Shown: piece after piece, positions 49,674 to 61,294 of the stretch
Numbering within the stretch: the first letter of the stretch is position 1
How the letters are laid out: every line of letters begins with the position of its first letter
From: Pyrenopolyporus hunteri
Taxonomy: Eukaryota > Ascomycota > Sordariomycetes > Xylariales > Hypoxylaceae
Direction of reading: 5' to 3'
Assembly: GCA_902806595.1 (NCBI GenBank)
Contig: CADCXC010000009.1
Location: 744,001 to 808,000, forward strand
DNA: 64,000 nucleotides
The notes under the pieces: generated by a model
Databases searched by the model: none
What the model saw: the letters and a program-made list of their open reading frames with translations, nothing else
What the model was told of the DNA's origin: nothing
Translations under genes and position numbers: made by a program

Positions 49674-50723
49674 GGGACAGCACTGGAGAAAGAAGATGTA
49701 AATTGGGAGTTGGCTGATAGAAAGGGATCAAAGAAAGAGAAATACCGATTCGAGAAAACAGAAAAAACAAATGGAGGGGAAGGATAAGAGGAGAATGGTT
49801 GGGTAAGGTATCCTAGGTAGTTATTAGAGGAAGAGGTGGATATACCTATTTATTTGAATATACTTTATGTTGAGCTCGCGTGTTTCTGTCGAATGTGTGC
49901 TCTACCGAATTTGTGTGAGGCTCTACTATTCAACCATATTGGATTTGCTCGGTATTGACGCTGGCGTGGAGGTTACCTGCTTAAGAACCTAACCTACCAT
50001 CAATGTAAAGTAGCAACGTGTATATGAGAATTAGAGGCCGTTTCTAAGGGGGTAAAAATTAAGTTAGTCGCTAGACAGAAATCTCGAATTAAGCTCTCTC
50101 ATTCATTGTATCGTCTTGATGACAGTTTATGAAGTAGGTAATCGTTCATTCATTTCACCATTCCGCAAGCCATTAATAACTTAAACGCCGCAAGTCGGAG
50201 ATCTATCTAAGCCTAAGCCTACGCCTATGCCACCCGAGCCTGCCGATGCATATCATGTGTCCACCCATGCGTACCTCCTATGCTGCTGTCGAGTTCATAG
50301 AAAGAGATTCGGTACCTTGGTAAACCAGCAACCACATCCGCTTCAGATCCCCAGCTATTTATCCACGATCTTCCTTGTCCCGTATACGAAGCCTAAGGAC
50401 TCGGGAGGGGAGAGAAGATAACGAGCCTGATATTAAAGACATCAAAGATATGAGCAATCAAGATGTCTAGAAAAACCCTCTGGCCTTCTCTTCTCTCTAC
50501 CCTCCGAGTCATCGATTATATTCGGGTACTTTTGATTTTTTAGCCTTTTCTTTTGTCCTTGCCCGTCGTTTACTAGAAAGCTAACCTCTGTCGCGGACCG
50601 AAAACGCACACTCGCACAAACACGCTTGAACTTCCTTTCCCCGTCTTCCCGTCTTATAACGACTTCGGTATATCTTCTACCGAGCCATTCTATTTCAAGC
50701 AACCCGGATAGTCCTATGGTAAA

Positions 50724-51929
50724 TCACGAGAAGAACTTCTTGTACGCGGCCTTCTCCTTGGCCAGGCGGGCGGCCGCCTGCTTCTTGATGGCATCGAGTT
50801 CCCTAGCGACGGCCGCGTCGTTGGGGGCTAGCTTCTTAGCCTCCTCGAGGGCCGCGAGGGCGCCATCCTCATCCTTAAGCTTAGACAGGGCGACGCCCTG
50901 GCGGTACAGGGCCTTGGCGCGCTCGGTATCTGAGACGCCGGGGACGGCGAGGGCTGCAGCGGCGCTACGCTGCGCCTCGTCCCAGGCCTCGAGCTTGAGG
51001 TTAAGCAGCGCCGAGTTGCAGTTCAGCGTGAAGCGCAGGGCGTCGAGCTTAGCACGCAGATCCGTCTCGTCTTCCTTGATTTCGGGCTCCTCGTTCAGGT
51101 ACCGCAGGCCCTTCTGGTACTTCTCGAGTCCGCCCAGCAAGTCGTTAGCCTTGAACGCCTTGTTACCGAAGTCTTTACAGTCGCTGGCGACTTGCAGCAC
51201 CCGCGAGGCTGATAGTGGCTGCTCCGCCTCGTCTTCGGGGAAGTCCTCGTATTGGTCGCCGTAGGCGTCCGGGGCCTTAACATCGGACGTCAGGGCGGCG
51301 TCCCCCGAAAGCTCACCGCAGTCCGCGATGACGGCGTCTTTCACCGGCTTGTCGTTGTTCGTGCGCAGGTTCTCGATCTGTCGTACCACGGACTTGCCCG
51401 ACTTGACCTCGCCGAAGACGACGTGCTTGCCGTCGAGGTGGGGTGTGGGGGTGGTCGTGATGAAGAATTGGGAGCCGTTGGTGCCTAAAGGAAAGTAGAG
51501 AAAATGGTAAGTATAGCTGTATCTAGGGGGGTTGCGCGTCTAGGGGTAAATTGGATGATGGTGTAACTTACCAGGACCAGCGTTGGCCATGCTCAGCAGG
51601 AAAGGACGGTCGTGCTTCAGCTCAAAATTCTCGTCCTCGAACTTGGCACCGTAGATGCTCTCGCCGCCAGTGCCGTCACCCGCGGTGAAGTCACCACCCT
51701 GGATCATGAACTGCTTGATGACGCGGTGGAAGATGCTACCCTTGTAATGAAGGGGCTTTCCCGTTTTACCGATCCCCTTCTCGCCAGTACATAGTGCACG
51801 GAAGTTCTCGGCGGTTTTAGGCACGACATCGTTGTATAGCTCGAATGTGATGCGGCCGGCGGGCTTGCCGCCGATGGTGATGTCGAAGAAGACGTAGCTT
51901 CGCTTCTTGGCGTCTTCGGAGGCTGCCAT
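50724..51929 (-). CDS. cpr6: Cyclophilin-40-type peptidyl-prolyl isomerase with TPR domain
   Basis: Two exons, 51929-51572 and 51484-50724, separated by an 87-nt intron (donor GTAAGT, acceptor TTTAG). They join NAGPG to TNGSQFFITT, phase 1; the product is 372 residues. The cyclophilin domain (about 10-175) holds the signature YKGSIFHRVIKQFMIQGGDF and the catalytic-site segments SMANAGPGTNGSQFF and HLDGKHVVFGEV. After a linker come TPR helices from about 215 to 350, starting ASDCKDFGNKAFKAND and including YRQGVALSKLKDEDGALAAL. The length and domain order match Cyp40/Cpr6, a co-chaperone that binds the Hsp90 C-terminus through its TPR domain and assists maturation of Hsp90 clients. It is convergent with the RasGAP gene. 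The ATG at 51929 gives the usual short N-terminus before YVFFDITIGG. Confidence 0.95.
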
Positions 51930-53540
51930 TTTCGCGATTATGGATTGGGTGGGATGTGTGGGAATTGGGCTGTGGTGTAAAATGTGGATTGGTGAATTAG
52001 TGGTGAGGTGGTGAGGCTGAAGTAAGTAGCGATAGTATGTAGAGGCGTCGGTAGAGGAAGATTATCTCAAGATGATGGTATTAGAGTTGACAAAAGAGTT
52101 CGAGTAGGGGAGAAGAGATCGGCAAAGGTTAAATTTATTATCACTTGCCAAGTTTGCTATGGGAGGAAGGTGAGAAAAGTAAGACGGGAAGGAAGAAGAG
52201 ACGTTTGCGGCTGCTGGAGCAATTGGAATGCACCGTCCTGCGCCGTTGGGGTATTCCAGCCGAAGCAATTGGAAGGTGAAGCTTTTCCTGCGGTAGAAGC
52301 TTCTAGGTGAACTCCAATCGCGGGGTTCCATCATTCCACAGAGGGGTAGCTCTCCGGCCAATCACGTCGCGACTACTCCCCAAACAGGGCTAGCTGGGGC
52401 TGATTCTCCATGGGCTAGGCTGTTTCACTTAGATACTTCTGGTCTTGTACATTTGAATATAGATGTACATGCTCGAGTCTGTCAACTCTTTACATACTAG
52501 GTACCTAGGTAGGTATGTATAAATTCCAATTCTTAATATAAGTAGGATGACTTGTTTTCGTATTGATCCATGTAAAATTTATCCGCTTGAATAGTTATAC
52601 TTAACAAACTCTTCGTATCTATATGAGGTACATATACCTCTACCTGGGGAAGTACATGTACTATGAGACCTGCATATGTACCCCCCCTATTTCCTTATAG
52701 CAAAAAGCAAGACACGATTGTTACAATATCCTACAAGAGGGAGGGGAAGGGGAGCCGGTCTTATCATCGTCAAATTCAATAGATTTCTAAGACGATATAC
52801 GTATATAAGGCGCTTCATAATAAAATTGCAGTCAAGTAGTTAAAGGGTGACGATTGCATTTCTGGAAAGGGGAGCACGTAGGAAAAAGGGGCCAAGTCGA
52901 ACCCAAGGCACCTAGACCCGAGATGTTTAATTGGTAGTTTTTGAGAGGATAAATAGCGACTTTACATCAAGATTGTTAATTATTATCGCTGAAAGGGCCA
53001 TTAGCAAAGATTTCTCCGAGCGGTGATAACTTAGAATTTTGAAAGTAGAAAGCTGCTTGTCACCAGTTAAATAAAGACCTAATGTCAGCTCCTACAAGCC
53101 GCATGCTTAATTGGAAACAGGGCTTTTATAGAGCATAAAGGAACTGTATATAAGAGGATTGAGAAAGAATAACTTGACTCTCCAAAGTACTGCCCTTATG
53201 CTAACTACGCTAAGTAGGAAATTCTTATTCTAGGTAAGGGTATCTCAATTTGAGATTCAAGGAACATCACCTTCATGTTTAATAGAGCTCACTGAATTGA
53301 CAACACGCGGGACTGAACACATGACAATATTCCACACTCTATTTCACTAATCAGATCAGGCCGGATTATAATATTATATTATATTTAATTTATAATTACT
53401 CAAACGGTGTCATAAAGCTTCCAGCTCATCCATCATCCTCTCAGCGAGACGATATAACTACAACTCTACATGGGTCAAGGGGTAGACATGCTCGATATAG
53501 CCGCCAGGGCTGAACCGAGGTCCCTAATGAAGCGCACTCT
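51930..53540. other. Intergenic, CYP40 upstream region
   Basis: Contains the CYP40 promoter. A palindromic CTAGGTACCTAGGTAGG lies at about 52497-52513 and an AT-rich patch at about 53355-53400. From 52700 to 53400 the sequence is AT-richer, possibly old repeat remains, but no protein relic is visible. Confidence 0.5.
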
Positions 53541-53786
53541 TTAAATCATATCCTCTGTGTCAGAGGGAACGGTGTCCGCCTCGTAAGAATCAAGGATGCA
53601 ATCCATGCAGCGCCCGTGGGTGCATACGGCACAAGTCGAGTCACTTATCCAGTTCCGCTTGCTACATCTGCAACACGTCCAGGTTCGTTCCCGGTCACAG
53701 GACTTCGGGTACCCGGCGCCGGTTGAGCGGGGGAAAGGGGGAAGGACGTCAGCCGTGTTGGTGATCTTGACGGTGGAGGTCTGCAT
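53541..53786 (-). CDS. Small Cys-rich protein, probable zinc-binding
   Basis: A single exon of 81 residues with an ATG start. Cysteines lie at 30, 38, 39, 41, 52, 55, 60 and 63 within CDRERTWTCCRCSKRNW and DSTCAVCTHGRCMDC. The spacing resembles RanBP2-like or rubredoxin-like knuckles seen in many small fungal proteins of unknown function. The C-terminus is acidic (SDTEDMI). No signal peptide, so it is unlikely to be a secreted effector. It lacks an intron and stands alone, so the call rests on cysteine spacing and composition. Function not known. Confidence 0.62.
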   Translation of the reverse strand: MQTSTVKITNTADVLPPFPRSTGAGYPKSCDRERTWTCCRCSKRNWISDSTCAVCTHGRCMDCILDSYEADTVPSDTEDMI

Positions 53787-54932
53787 GGTGAAGAGATTGG
53801 TAGGTAGGTAAAATTGTAGGTTCTTAAGAAGTTTGATATGAAGGATATTTGTAGCTGTTGAGATGTTGTTATGTGCTGATGATTTAGGATGATGATGCTG
53901 AGAAGAAAATCTGGTGAGAAGTCTACTGCCTTATATACATCATCCCCAAGAACAGGCTTCTTCAGAAAGTGTAGCTGCTAGAAAGAGAATGGGTACGAAG
54001 TGATTGACGCCGTATCATTGTTCATTAACAATTGGACTGTTGGAAAACTATCCCTTTTCTTCGGGAGGTTTCTGTTGGATACTGACGGCGATAGCTTGGG
54101 GCAACCAAACAAAAACAAAGACATCGAATCTCAAGGCCTTCCAAACTTCCAAAGGGTTAGCACAGGCCCTGTTGTTTTTCGCCCATATAGTAAGTTACGC
54201 GGTTGTCAAGTACCTTTAAAATCAACGACTCACAAAGATAACGTGCCTACATGAAGTTCCAGTTGCTTGCATAATGTTATATGGCGACCTACCTAGGTAT
54301 CTAAGGAAGCCAACTAGGTAGTTAGTAGCTAAAGTGAATATTTACTTTAGGCCCCGTATCACTTTCCATTGGTGTGGGCTGAGATAGCTGGGCTGAGGAT
54401 ACCTAAAGAATCCCATATATTGAAATATATGAGAGTTAATATTCATTCTTGTCGACCTCTATATTTAGGTATTCATAGGCTACTTTGTGATTTTTGTTGC
54501 ACGCCATGCTACTATTTGATTCTTCCATCCCAGCTATTTTCTTATCCTATGTTTCAAACCTTTCCCTAAATATTTGTTATATCGAGCCGGCGTAATGTTG
54601 TTTATCTGTTATATTAAACAGCACTTCGGTTAAGTTTCTGGTCTATCGACTTCAAGTTAGTTTTACGCAGGCCACCTATATTCCAGCCTTTATATCCACT
54701 ACATTGCCTAGGCGCCTTTGAATACTTTCAGATGTGGGTTCTGTTTGTGTGAGCACCCCTTGCTAGGTTAGCTGGTGTGACTTGATCTTGGTCAAAATTT
54801 TTTAATTCGGTTCCGAACGCAAATTGCCATATATACACTATATGCAAGCATAATGCATAATCCCGGCGCATATTTCTTCGAAATAACGCTCTCCTCTTCG
54901 GATTCTTCGAGCTTTGAGGATGATCGTCGAAG
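53787..54932. other. Intergenic, no gene recognised
   Basis: 5' flank of the Cys-rich gene and 3' flank of the methyltransferase gene. It has a CTACCTAGGTATC word at about 54290-54302. The composition is AT-leaning. Open frames on the plus strand (about 54000-54250) lack features. Confidence 0.5.
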
Positions 54933-55640
54933 TTACTCCGAGCTCTTAGGTCTCTTTGCCCTAAACAGCAATGCCATTCCAACTCGCCAAGAATCCACCT
55001 CCTCGAATCCCGACTGGAGCACGTTGACGACGTCCTCTTCCTTGTCGTCCCAGTTGCTGAAAACGCCCAACCAGTTGTAAAACTGGACATAAAGCCGAGC
55101 AAACAAATTAGGTGCGTACTTCTCGCCTAGTATCGTACACCCAATTAGTACCCCGTTTTCCGTGAGTAGTTCTTTGTAGGTATTGATCCCTTCGAACTTG
55201 CTCGGGCCCCCGGGTACGCAGTGGAACAGGTTGAACATGGAGATTGAATCAAACTTCGAACCCTCCAGCTCAGCAGGTATAGGGGCTTTTATGTCCGCCA
55301 GGACGGTTTGGACTTGAGCTTGAGGCGCTTCCGCCAATATTGCCTCCTTGGCTGCGTTCAAGGAGTTGGGACTGAGGTCTACCAGCGCGACTTGATGTTC
55401 AGACTGTGCGTGGGGAGAGCGTTTCAATGCGGTTGCCGGAAAGTAGCCTGTGGCCACGCCGCAGTCGAGGTGCCGTTGGGAGAAGTTATCAAGGAAGAGG
55501 TTGAGCGGGACGTCGCTTGGGCAGTTCCAGACGTAGGGATAATTGAAGCTCATAACCTGCCAATTGTACAAGTTCCTCAGAAAGAACTGGGTATAAAGCC
55601 CCGTGCTCAAGTAAGGTCGCTTGGCTTCCGCTTCTGCCAT
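54933..55640 (-). CDS. Class I SAM-dependent methyltransferase
   Basis: A single exon of 235 residues. The ATG at 55640 (MAEAEAKRPYLSTGLYTQFF) is the first true ATG; the frame stays open upstream but only with a TTG. Motif I is LDCGVATGYFPA (about 58-69), with GVATGY in place of the usual GxGxG glycine loop. An acidic residue after the second strand (VALVDLS, Asp88) would bind the ribose of SAM. The family continues with LADIKAP (114-120) and FDSISMFNLFHCVPG (130-144). The aromatic N-terminus (YNWQVMSFNYPYVWNCP) suits a small-molecule substrate. The substrate is unknown. No biosynthetic partners such as a PKS, NRPS or P450 sit beside it, so a secondary-metabolite role cannot be argued from context. 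Confidence 0.8.
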   Translation of the reverse strand: MAEAEAKRPYLSTGLYTQFFLRNLYNWQVMSFNYPYVWNCPSDVPLNLFLDNFSQRHLDCGVATGYFPATALKRSPHAQSEHQVALVDLSPNSLNAAKEAILAEAPQAQVQTVLADIKAPIPAELEGSKFDSISMFNLFHCVPGGPSKFEGINTYKELLTENGVLIGCTILGEKYAPNLFARLYVQFYNWLGVFSNWDDKEEDVVNVLQSGFEEVDSWRVGMALLFRAKRPKSSE

Positions 55641-58607
55641 CGTGATATTACTACGCTCGTGTGTATTTTGAGTGGTGTTATCGGAATAGTGTACCAAAGC
55701 GTGAAGTAGAGATCGGCGAAATATATATCCCTCATTCTATGCAGGCGGGCCTTTAATAAGCAACAACTTCCTGGTTTAGCCGCCACGTATCCAATACCCT
55801 TCACGGAGGGGGGTGACCCGGGGGTGGCATGAGTATAGACCAATCGATGCTCTTGATCGGCTACCTATGTTCTCTATATGAATTCAATACTGCGTAGATA
55901 CAAATGCAACACTCATATCCTAAAGTATGTCTAGTCAGCAGCGGCATTCGCTTATCGAATCAGAAGCTCGAATGTCACCGAAGCTTCCTGGGATTCGGTG
56001 GTTAAATCCGAGACTTATAAATCTCTCAGCAACTCATCGTAAATTTGTGATCATGGTCAAACGCATATTTTACTCGAAATAAAGGTGGGTATAGATGATA
56101 CTGAACCGTCTGATACTTTCTTAACTACCTAATTAACTGGTGGCGACCCAGGAATATCGAGGGAACACGATACGCATTTCGAACTATTAAACCCGGAACG
56201 GAATCTCACTCTACTTATATACTATTTACTATTTACTATCCAAGGCGTGTTAACTTAGAGATATTCATCAAAATACCCACAACTAGATACCCCGACAGAA
56301 CTCTACCTAGCCGCGAGTTTTTGCCCATGGCCTCTCGAGGTCTCACGGAACTGTGCAACCTTTTAAGATAGCAGCGAATCAGGACTCAAGAAAGGCTTGG
56401 GCTAGTATTGCTCTCAAAGGAGCTTCAGCGAATCAGGGCCAAGGAGTCTTCGCAAACCTCGAGGCTATTAGAGTAAGAACCTCGGGATAAAAGGGAACAT
56501 TAGCTATCATTAAAATTGTCTAGACAGCAATGCATTCACAGTCGCATTTATTTTATTTCTAAGCCTTAGTACGTGGCTTTGCTGAAATGGCTTCACGAGT
56601 ACCTACTAGGTAAGAAAGTGTCGTATTCGCCACTTTCTTATGGTACTGACAGCAAGAGTGTTTTGAGTAGGTGAGTTGCTGCCCTTAGTAGTTATTTCGA
56701 GCCAATAGTATTCCGGCATGAGTTCTAGTTTACTTGAACTGAAATAAAGTCGGACTATATACTCCACCCCAGCATAACTATTACCCTAGTGCGACTTGAT
56801 TTAAATAACTTTAGTCTAGGGCTTTAGGAGCCTGCTCCCACGGCGTTGTTAAACAAGCTGCTTCGCTTCATTGGTATTATGAGAAAAGAGCCTGAAACCT
56901 AGTGCTCTATGGGCTGACGCCACCCATATTGGCAGTGCTTTGGCAAGGATTTTCAATGTGTCCGTTTGTTAGGTTCTTGTATTGGGATATTTCTGGTCTC
57001 TGTCCCGGGACTGGGGTTTAGCATTTGACCGTACGACCTAACTACTGCATAGTCCTAGGGTGGTGTAATGGTAGATCTATTGACTGTGCATTACTACTCC
57101 CAACATCGTGATGATCGTGTTTTAGATGATTAAAATCTAGATCTGGGGATGAGGAACTAGATGATAAGGGGTTTGAAGCTGACCACTTAGATAGGTGAAT
57201 CTTGTCACTTGTTGTGGGTGCTTGATGCGCTTGTTGCGCTTGTGGTGTGCCTGAAGCCTAAAATGCTGAGAAACATGCTGCATCTATTGGTCTAGAGGAT
57301 CAAACCGAAGATGGGACTAAAATTCGTGATATTGAGCTCAAAACGTGGTCGCCTTTAAGATACACCCGTGTCATGCTGGAAACAAGTCACATCAAGGACA
57401 ATCCACACGTGGACTAATGTCGCACAGTTCTTTGGCGGCGCATATATATATGATCGATAATGGTGGGTGTGTTTCGGCGGGGTCAGACGACGAAGTCCGG
57501 ACTTGGACTTGGACTCATATTAACCAGTGAGGGGTCGTTCGTGACAGGTTTGGTAGGTACCTAGGTACCTATGTAGGGATAGCAGCCGTAGTATAATTAT
57601 TCCGCGTGACATGTTGAAATTTTCTGTCCTCGGAGGCTGCTGGTTACAAAGAGGTTGCTGCTAGTGACGGAGAGACAAAAGAAGCAAAGACAGTCGAGAC
57701 CGTCGAGACCTGGAAGTCTCGACGAATTGATTGACACATGTGGGTTCCTTATTGGGTAGGGTGGCGTAATGTGGCTATTATCGACGGCTATCACTGCCGC
57801 ATCAGTCTGCTGCTAATGCATACAAGCCCCTGGCTACACGTACTGATATGCAGTAATTGTATGGGTGCAAATACGTACATGTACTAAGCAGCTGCTAAGG
57901 TACGAAACCATCTGGCATTTAGGGGTTCAGGAGGGGGACTAAAAATAGAAGGCCGATCGGCTGTACATCTATTGCCAGCACAATTTGTATGTGCGACGGA
58001 GGTTCCTGCTAACAAAAGGTACTTAATGCACTTCAACGCACTGTCCCTGAAGATGTTCTTTTATAGAACGTAAAGTGCCTTCATTAAGATGCCAAGCCAC
58101 GCGCTATCTTGATTACCACAGCGCATCCGACACCGCCCCCACCAATTGTCGCAATCCCTCTCTCTTTTTGTTCTTTTTCCCCAACCCACTCACACCTCGC
58201 TCACACCATCACTCACTAGACCCCCGGCGCAGCAGCAGGACCACCACTACTTGTCCTCTGAATAGTCTTCTTTTATGGTATGGGTGGGAAAATAACGGTG
58301 TTCTCTTCTCCTTCTTCTTCTTAATCAACAAATATCCTTGCCTCTCTTTCTCGTCTCTTTTTTCACTACCCGCCTTCGTTCGGGTCCACGGTCGTTTTTG
58401 ACAAAAAGTGCGTGCGCTGCTCTCCCTTCGGTATCTTCGGTATCTTTCGGCGCATACCGCTCTCTTTTATTTATCATCGAGTCTGGAACCTCTTCACCGT
58501 TGAACGTTGACCGCTAGACGCTGAACGCTGAATGCCAAACACCAAACACTAACCGCCCTTCCTTTCTGTCGACGTGCTATGCGCATCGTCGACACCTTCA
58601 CTTCTCG
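55641..58607. other. 3-kb divergent intergenic region, no gene recognised
   Basis: Lies between the methyltransferase (-) and Vps62 (+) genes. A tRNA-like A-box word (TGGTGTAATGG, about 57062-57072) has no matching B box. A palindromic GGTACCTAGGTACC is at about 57556-57569. The stretch 56300-57350 could be an old degraded insertion, but no motif supports this. A pyrimidine-rich leader precedes Vps62 (58140-58600). Confidence 0.5.
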
Positions 58608-60155
58608 ATGTACCACCTCCGCCGAATAACCATTGCCGCTATCGCGCTTGGTGTCATCGTTTTACTTGCGACCGTGTTACCTCGAGTCCTCAACCCCGTT
58701 CCACCAGATAAGGAAAAGCAGGAGGCCGACCGGCAGTGGATAAACACCTCTCCTTATTGGCTCGACCGTCAGGCCTGCCGCTGGCTCAGCCTTTGCGGTC
58801 TGCTGCATCTCAAAAATGATCCTCCAGCGAAACTGATAGATCGAGACGACGGCCATGGACATGAGTTGCGGCACATCCTAGGGGAAGATCCGGCTGCTAT
58901 ATTGAGTAGAGGAGGTAGTGACGGCAAAAGTAGGCGTCATCTGAAAGGGATACCCGATTACGTCTTGAACTACGCCCCGCTAGTTCATCTCTATTCCCAG
59001 GAATTCTTCTGGCCTTCCGATATTGCCGACCACATGAAACACGTGGTACCGGACCTCGATGGGGATACATGGCCACTCAACGAATCGCAACCTCTGACTT
59101 TGGCGAATTTGCACGAACTCAGCTCCGAGCTCGCGTTCGAACACCTCAACAGCAAGGATGATGTTGAATCTCGCCCCCGGTGGCTCCACAGCTTGAGGAA
59201 TAAGCCGGTGGCTTTTAGCGACGACGACGACGATAACGACGGGACTGATGACAATTCGGAGTCCGATGGTTGGCTCAGCGAGGATACGACGTGGTTCGAT
59301 GTAGATCGGGAGCACCCCTTACATCGAATATCGGATCCGCGGAAACTCCCCGGCGGCGTACAGCAACAACGATCAGCGAGGCGCGCCCGAGACCTTCGTT
59401 CTCGCGAACAAAAGATACTCGCTTCTCAGTCGGCACAGAACACGCAGAACAAGCCGGACGAGTCGGGATACTCTCGTGCGCCGGCCACCCTCATTTTAGT
59501 AGACAAAGGATCCGGCATCGTTGATGCCTTTTGGTTCTTCTTTTACGCCTACAACCTCGGACAGACCGTCCTAGGCACCCGCTACGGGAATCACGTCGGC
59601 GACTGGGAACACTGTATGATTCGCTTCGAGTCGGGCGTCCCGCGCTCCGTCTTTTTCAGCGAGCACGAGGGCGGTCAGGCATACGCTTGGCATGCTGTAG
59701 AGAAGCATGGAAATGAGACCCAAATCCAGAGACCGGTTATCTATAGCGCCGTGGGTTCCCATGCCATGTATGCCACGCCCGGAAACCATCCATACGTACT
59801 GCCGTTTAAGATGCTCAAGGACGTTACGGATCGCGGACCTCTCTGGGACCCCGCCAAGAACCTGAGGGGATATTGGTATGATTATACTGCCGCGGGAGAG
59901 GATGAAGGCTTAGAGCCAGTGAAGGAAAATGCGGACGAGCCCACGAACTGGTTCCATTACAAGGGCACCTGGGGCGACAAGCTGTACGGCCTCAACGACG
60001 TGCGCCAGTGGAGGCTATTCGGCCAATACCACTACGTAACGGGCCCCCAAGGACCCAAATTCAAGAACTTGGGCAGGGAAAGGGTATGCCAAACATGGAG
60101 GTGCCGGATCATCCATAGCATTGCGGAGGGTAAGAAGGGGAGTTGGCATTCGTGA
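58608..60155 (+). CDS. vps62: Vacuolar protein sorting protein 62 homologue
   Basis: A single exon of 515 residues. An N-terminal hydrophobic segment (about 8-28, TIAAIALGVIVLLATVLPRV) after a short basic stretch suggests a type II signal anchor. The Vps62 family blocks are present: YVLNYAPLVHLYSQEFFWPS (about 125-144), GNHVGDWEHCMIRF (about 327-340), FSEHEGGQAYAWHAVEKHG and VIYSAVGSHAMYATPGNH. A linker between about 200 and 290 is acidic then basic and probably disordered (SDDDDDNDGTDDN). Yeast Vps62 was linked to cytoplasm-to-vacuole targeting, but no biochemical activity is established. Conserved His, Asp and Glu residues in the blocks hint at metal binding, which is inference. Confidence 0.9.
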   Translation: MYHLRRITIAAIALGVIVLLATVLPRVLNPVPPDKEKQEADRQWINTSPYWLDRQACRWLSLCGLLHLKNDPPAKLIDRDDGHGHELRHILGEDPAAILSRGGSDGKSRRHLKGIPDYVLNYAPLVHLYSQEFFWPSDIADHMKHVVPDLDGDTWPLNESQPLTLANLHELSSELAFEHLNSKDDVESRPRWLHSLRNKPVAFSDDDDDNDGTDDNSESDGWLSEDTTWFDVDREHPLHRISDPRKLPGGVQQQRSARRARDLRSREQKILASQSAQNTQNKPDESGYSRAPATLILVDKGSGIVDAFWFFFYAYNLGQTVLGTRYGNHVGDWEHCMIRFESGVPRSVFFSEHEGGQAYAWHAVEKHGNETQIQRPVIYSAVGSHAMYATPGNHPYVLPFKMLKDVTDRGPLWDPAKNLRGYWYDYTAAGEDEGLEPVKENADEPTNWFHYKGTWGDKLYGLNDVRQWRLFGQYHYVTGPQGPKFKNLGRERVCQTWRCRIIHSIAEGKKGSWHS

Positions 60156-61294
60156 GGATATACCATAGACGGCACTTCAGGCGTTAACGGATTAGATACC
60201 CAAGTGGTAGTTGGGCATGCTGCTATGCTTTGAGAATAAATACCATGATCATGTCCAAGCGGGATTTTTTTTTTCTTCGAGTTTTCTGTTCCGTGCAAAT
60301 GTTTCTGTGCTTTAAATACTAAGGTAGCCGCATATTAGGTTACGTTGGACCCTTCAGCTTTGCCTCTATCCCGTCCAATGAAGTTTATCGAATAGCTCAG
60401 CTATCTCGTCGATCGCATGATGAACAGCTAGAGGAACTTCTCTGTACCTTGAATCAGGATCTGCATAGTTAGCTTCATGAGAGTGCACACTTAGCAGCCC
60501 ACATTCACCCCATGTAGGCAGATAACACGAGCACCTCTGCGCATCATATATCTACCTACCTTGCACCTAGTAGATAGGTATATATTCGAACTAAGAACAT
60601 CCATATCCACCCAAGTCCCTTGTCCAGAACAACTTCCCTCCCTTCTCCGCATCGCGGGCCCTCGAATCCTACCTACCTCCGGTCCCATAGCATACCCCAG
60701 ATTCCCTCCCCCGAATCTACCACCACCACCCCTGGGCGGGACCCGACCCCCTGATTGGCGCGCGTGTAGCGCCGACCTGGGGGGCCGGGAGCCCTGGAGG
60801 GAAAATGCCTACCTATGGAATATTTCCCTCCACTCAGCAGCGCTGTCCGCATGCGGGCCCCCCCGCTCGTTCCCCGGAATTGGGGATTTTGGCATGGTCT
60901 GCTTCGGGTATGTACCTCCGCGCTGCTGCTGTTGTTGCGCGCTGGGCAATGGAATAGGCTCTTCTCCAACGCGCTGCGTGGTCTGAGAACTTGTTCATGG
61001 ACTGGTGGGGCGCTGGGGATGTTGGGGTAGAGGTATCTACCTATGTAGGGCTAGGTAAGCTATATAAGAGGTCTGCATGTCGGTGTATTTGCGCGAGGTA
61101 GAGGCGAGGCGTGCTCACCGAGTCGTTTACCTTAATTTCATTTCCTCTCTTTGGAAGGGATTGGGCGGAAGCTGCTTATATACCGACTGAATATCTGTCT
61201 AAAGGTTGATGGGTATAAGAATAAGAGCCTCAACGAGCCAAAAGAAAAGAGAAAACGAAGGATTAGGGTACTGCTGTACGCGGTTGCCGCCAGG
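60156..61294. other. Intergenic, sugar transporter upstream region
   Basis: 3' flank of Vps62 and 5' region of the MFS gene. It has a T10/A run at about 60266-60275 and pyrimidine-rich CCACCACCACCCC (about 60719-60731). No gene recognised. Confidence 0.55.

Larger units (their letters stand above)
48808..50723. other. Convergent 3' intergenic region with microsatellites
   Basis: Lies between the RasGAP (+) and CYP40 (-) genes. It holds a CA dinucleotide array and a CAGA array (listed separately) and many CATATCAC/GTCATGTCAT-like imperfect words at about 49450-49580. No gene recognised; long His-Thr frames over the CA array are artefacts. Confidence 0.6.

Noticed and set aside
54933..55640. 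Secondary-metabolite cluster around the methyltransferase
   Set aside because: Neighbours are Vps62 and a small Cys-rich protein; no synthase, oxidase or cluster regulator is nearby.
57055..57130. tRNA-like sequence with an A-box match (TGGTGTAATGG)
   Set aside because: No GGTTCNANTCC B box and no consistent acceptor or anticodon stem could be drawn; at most a decayed fragment.
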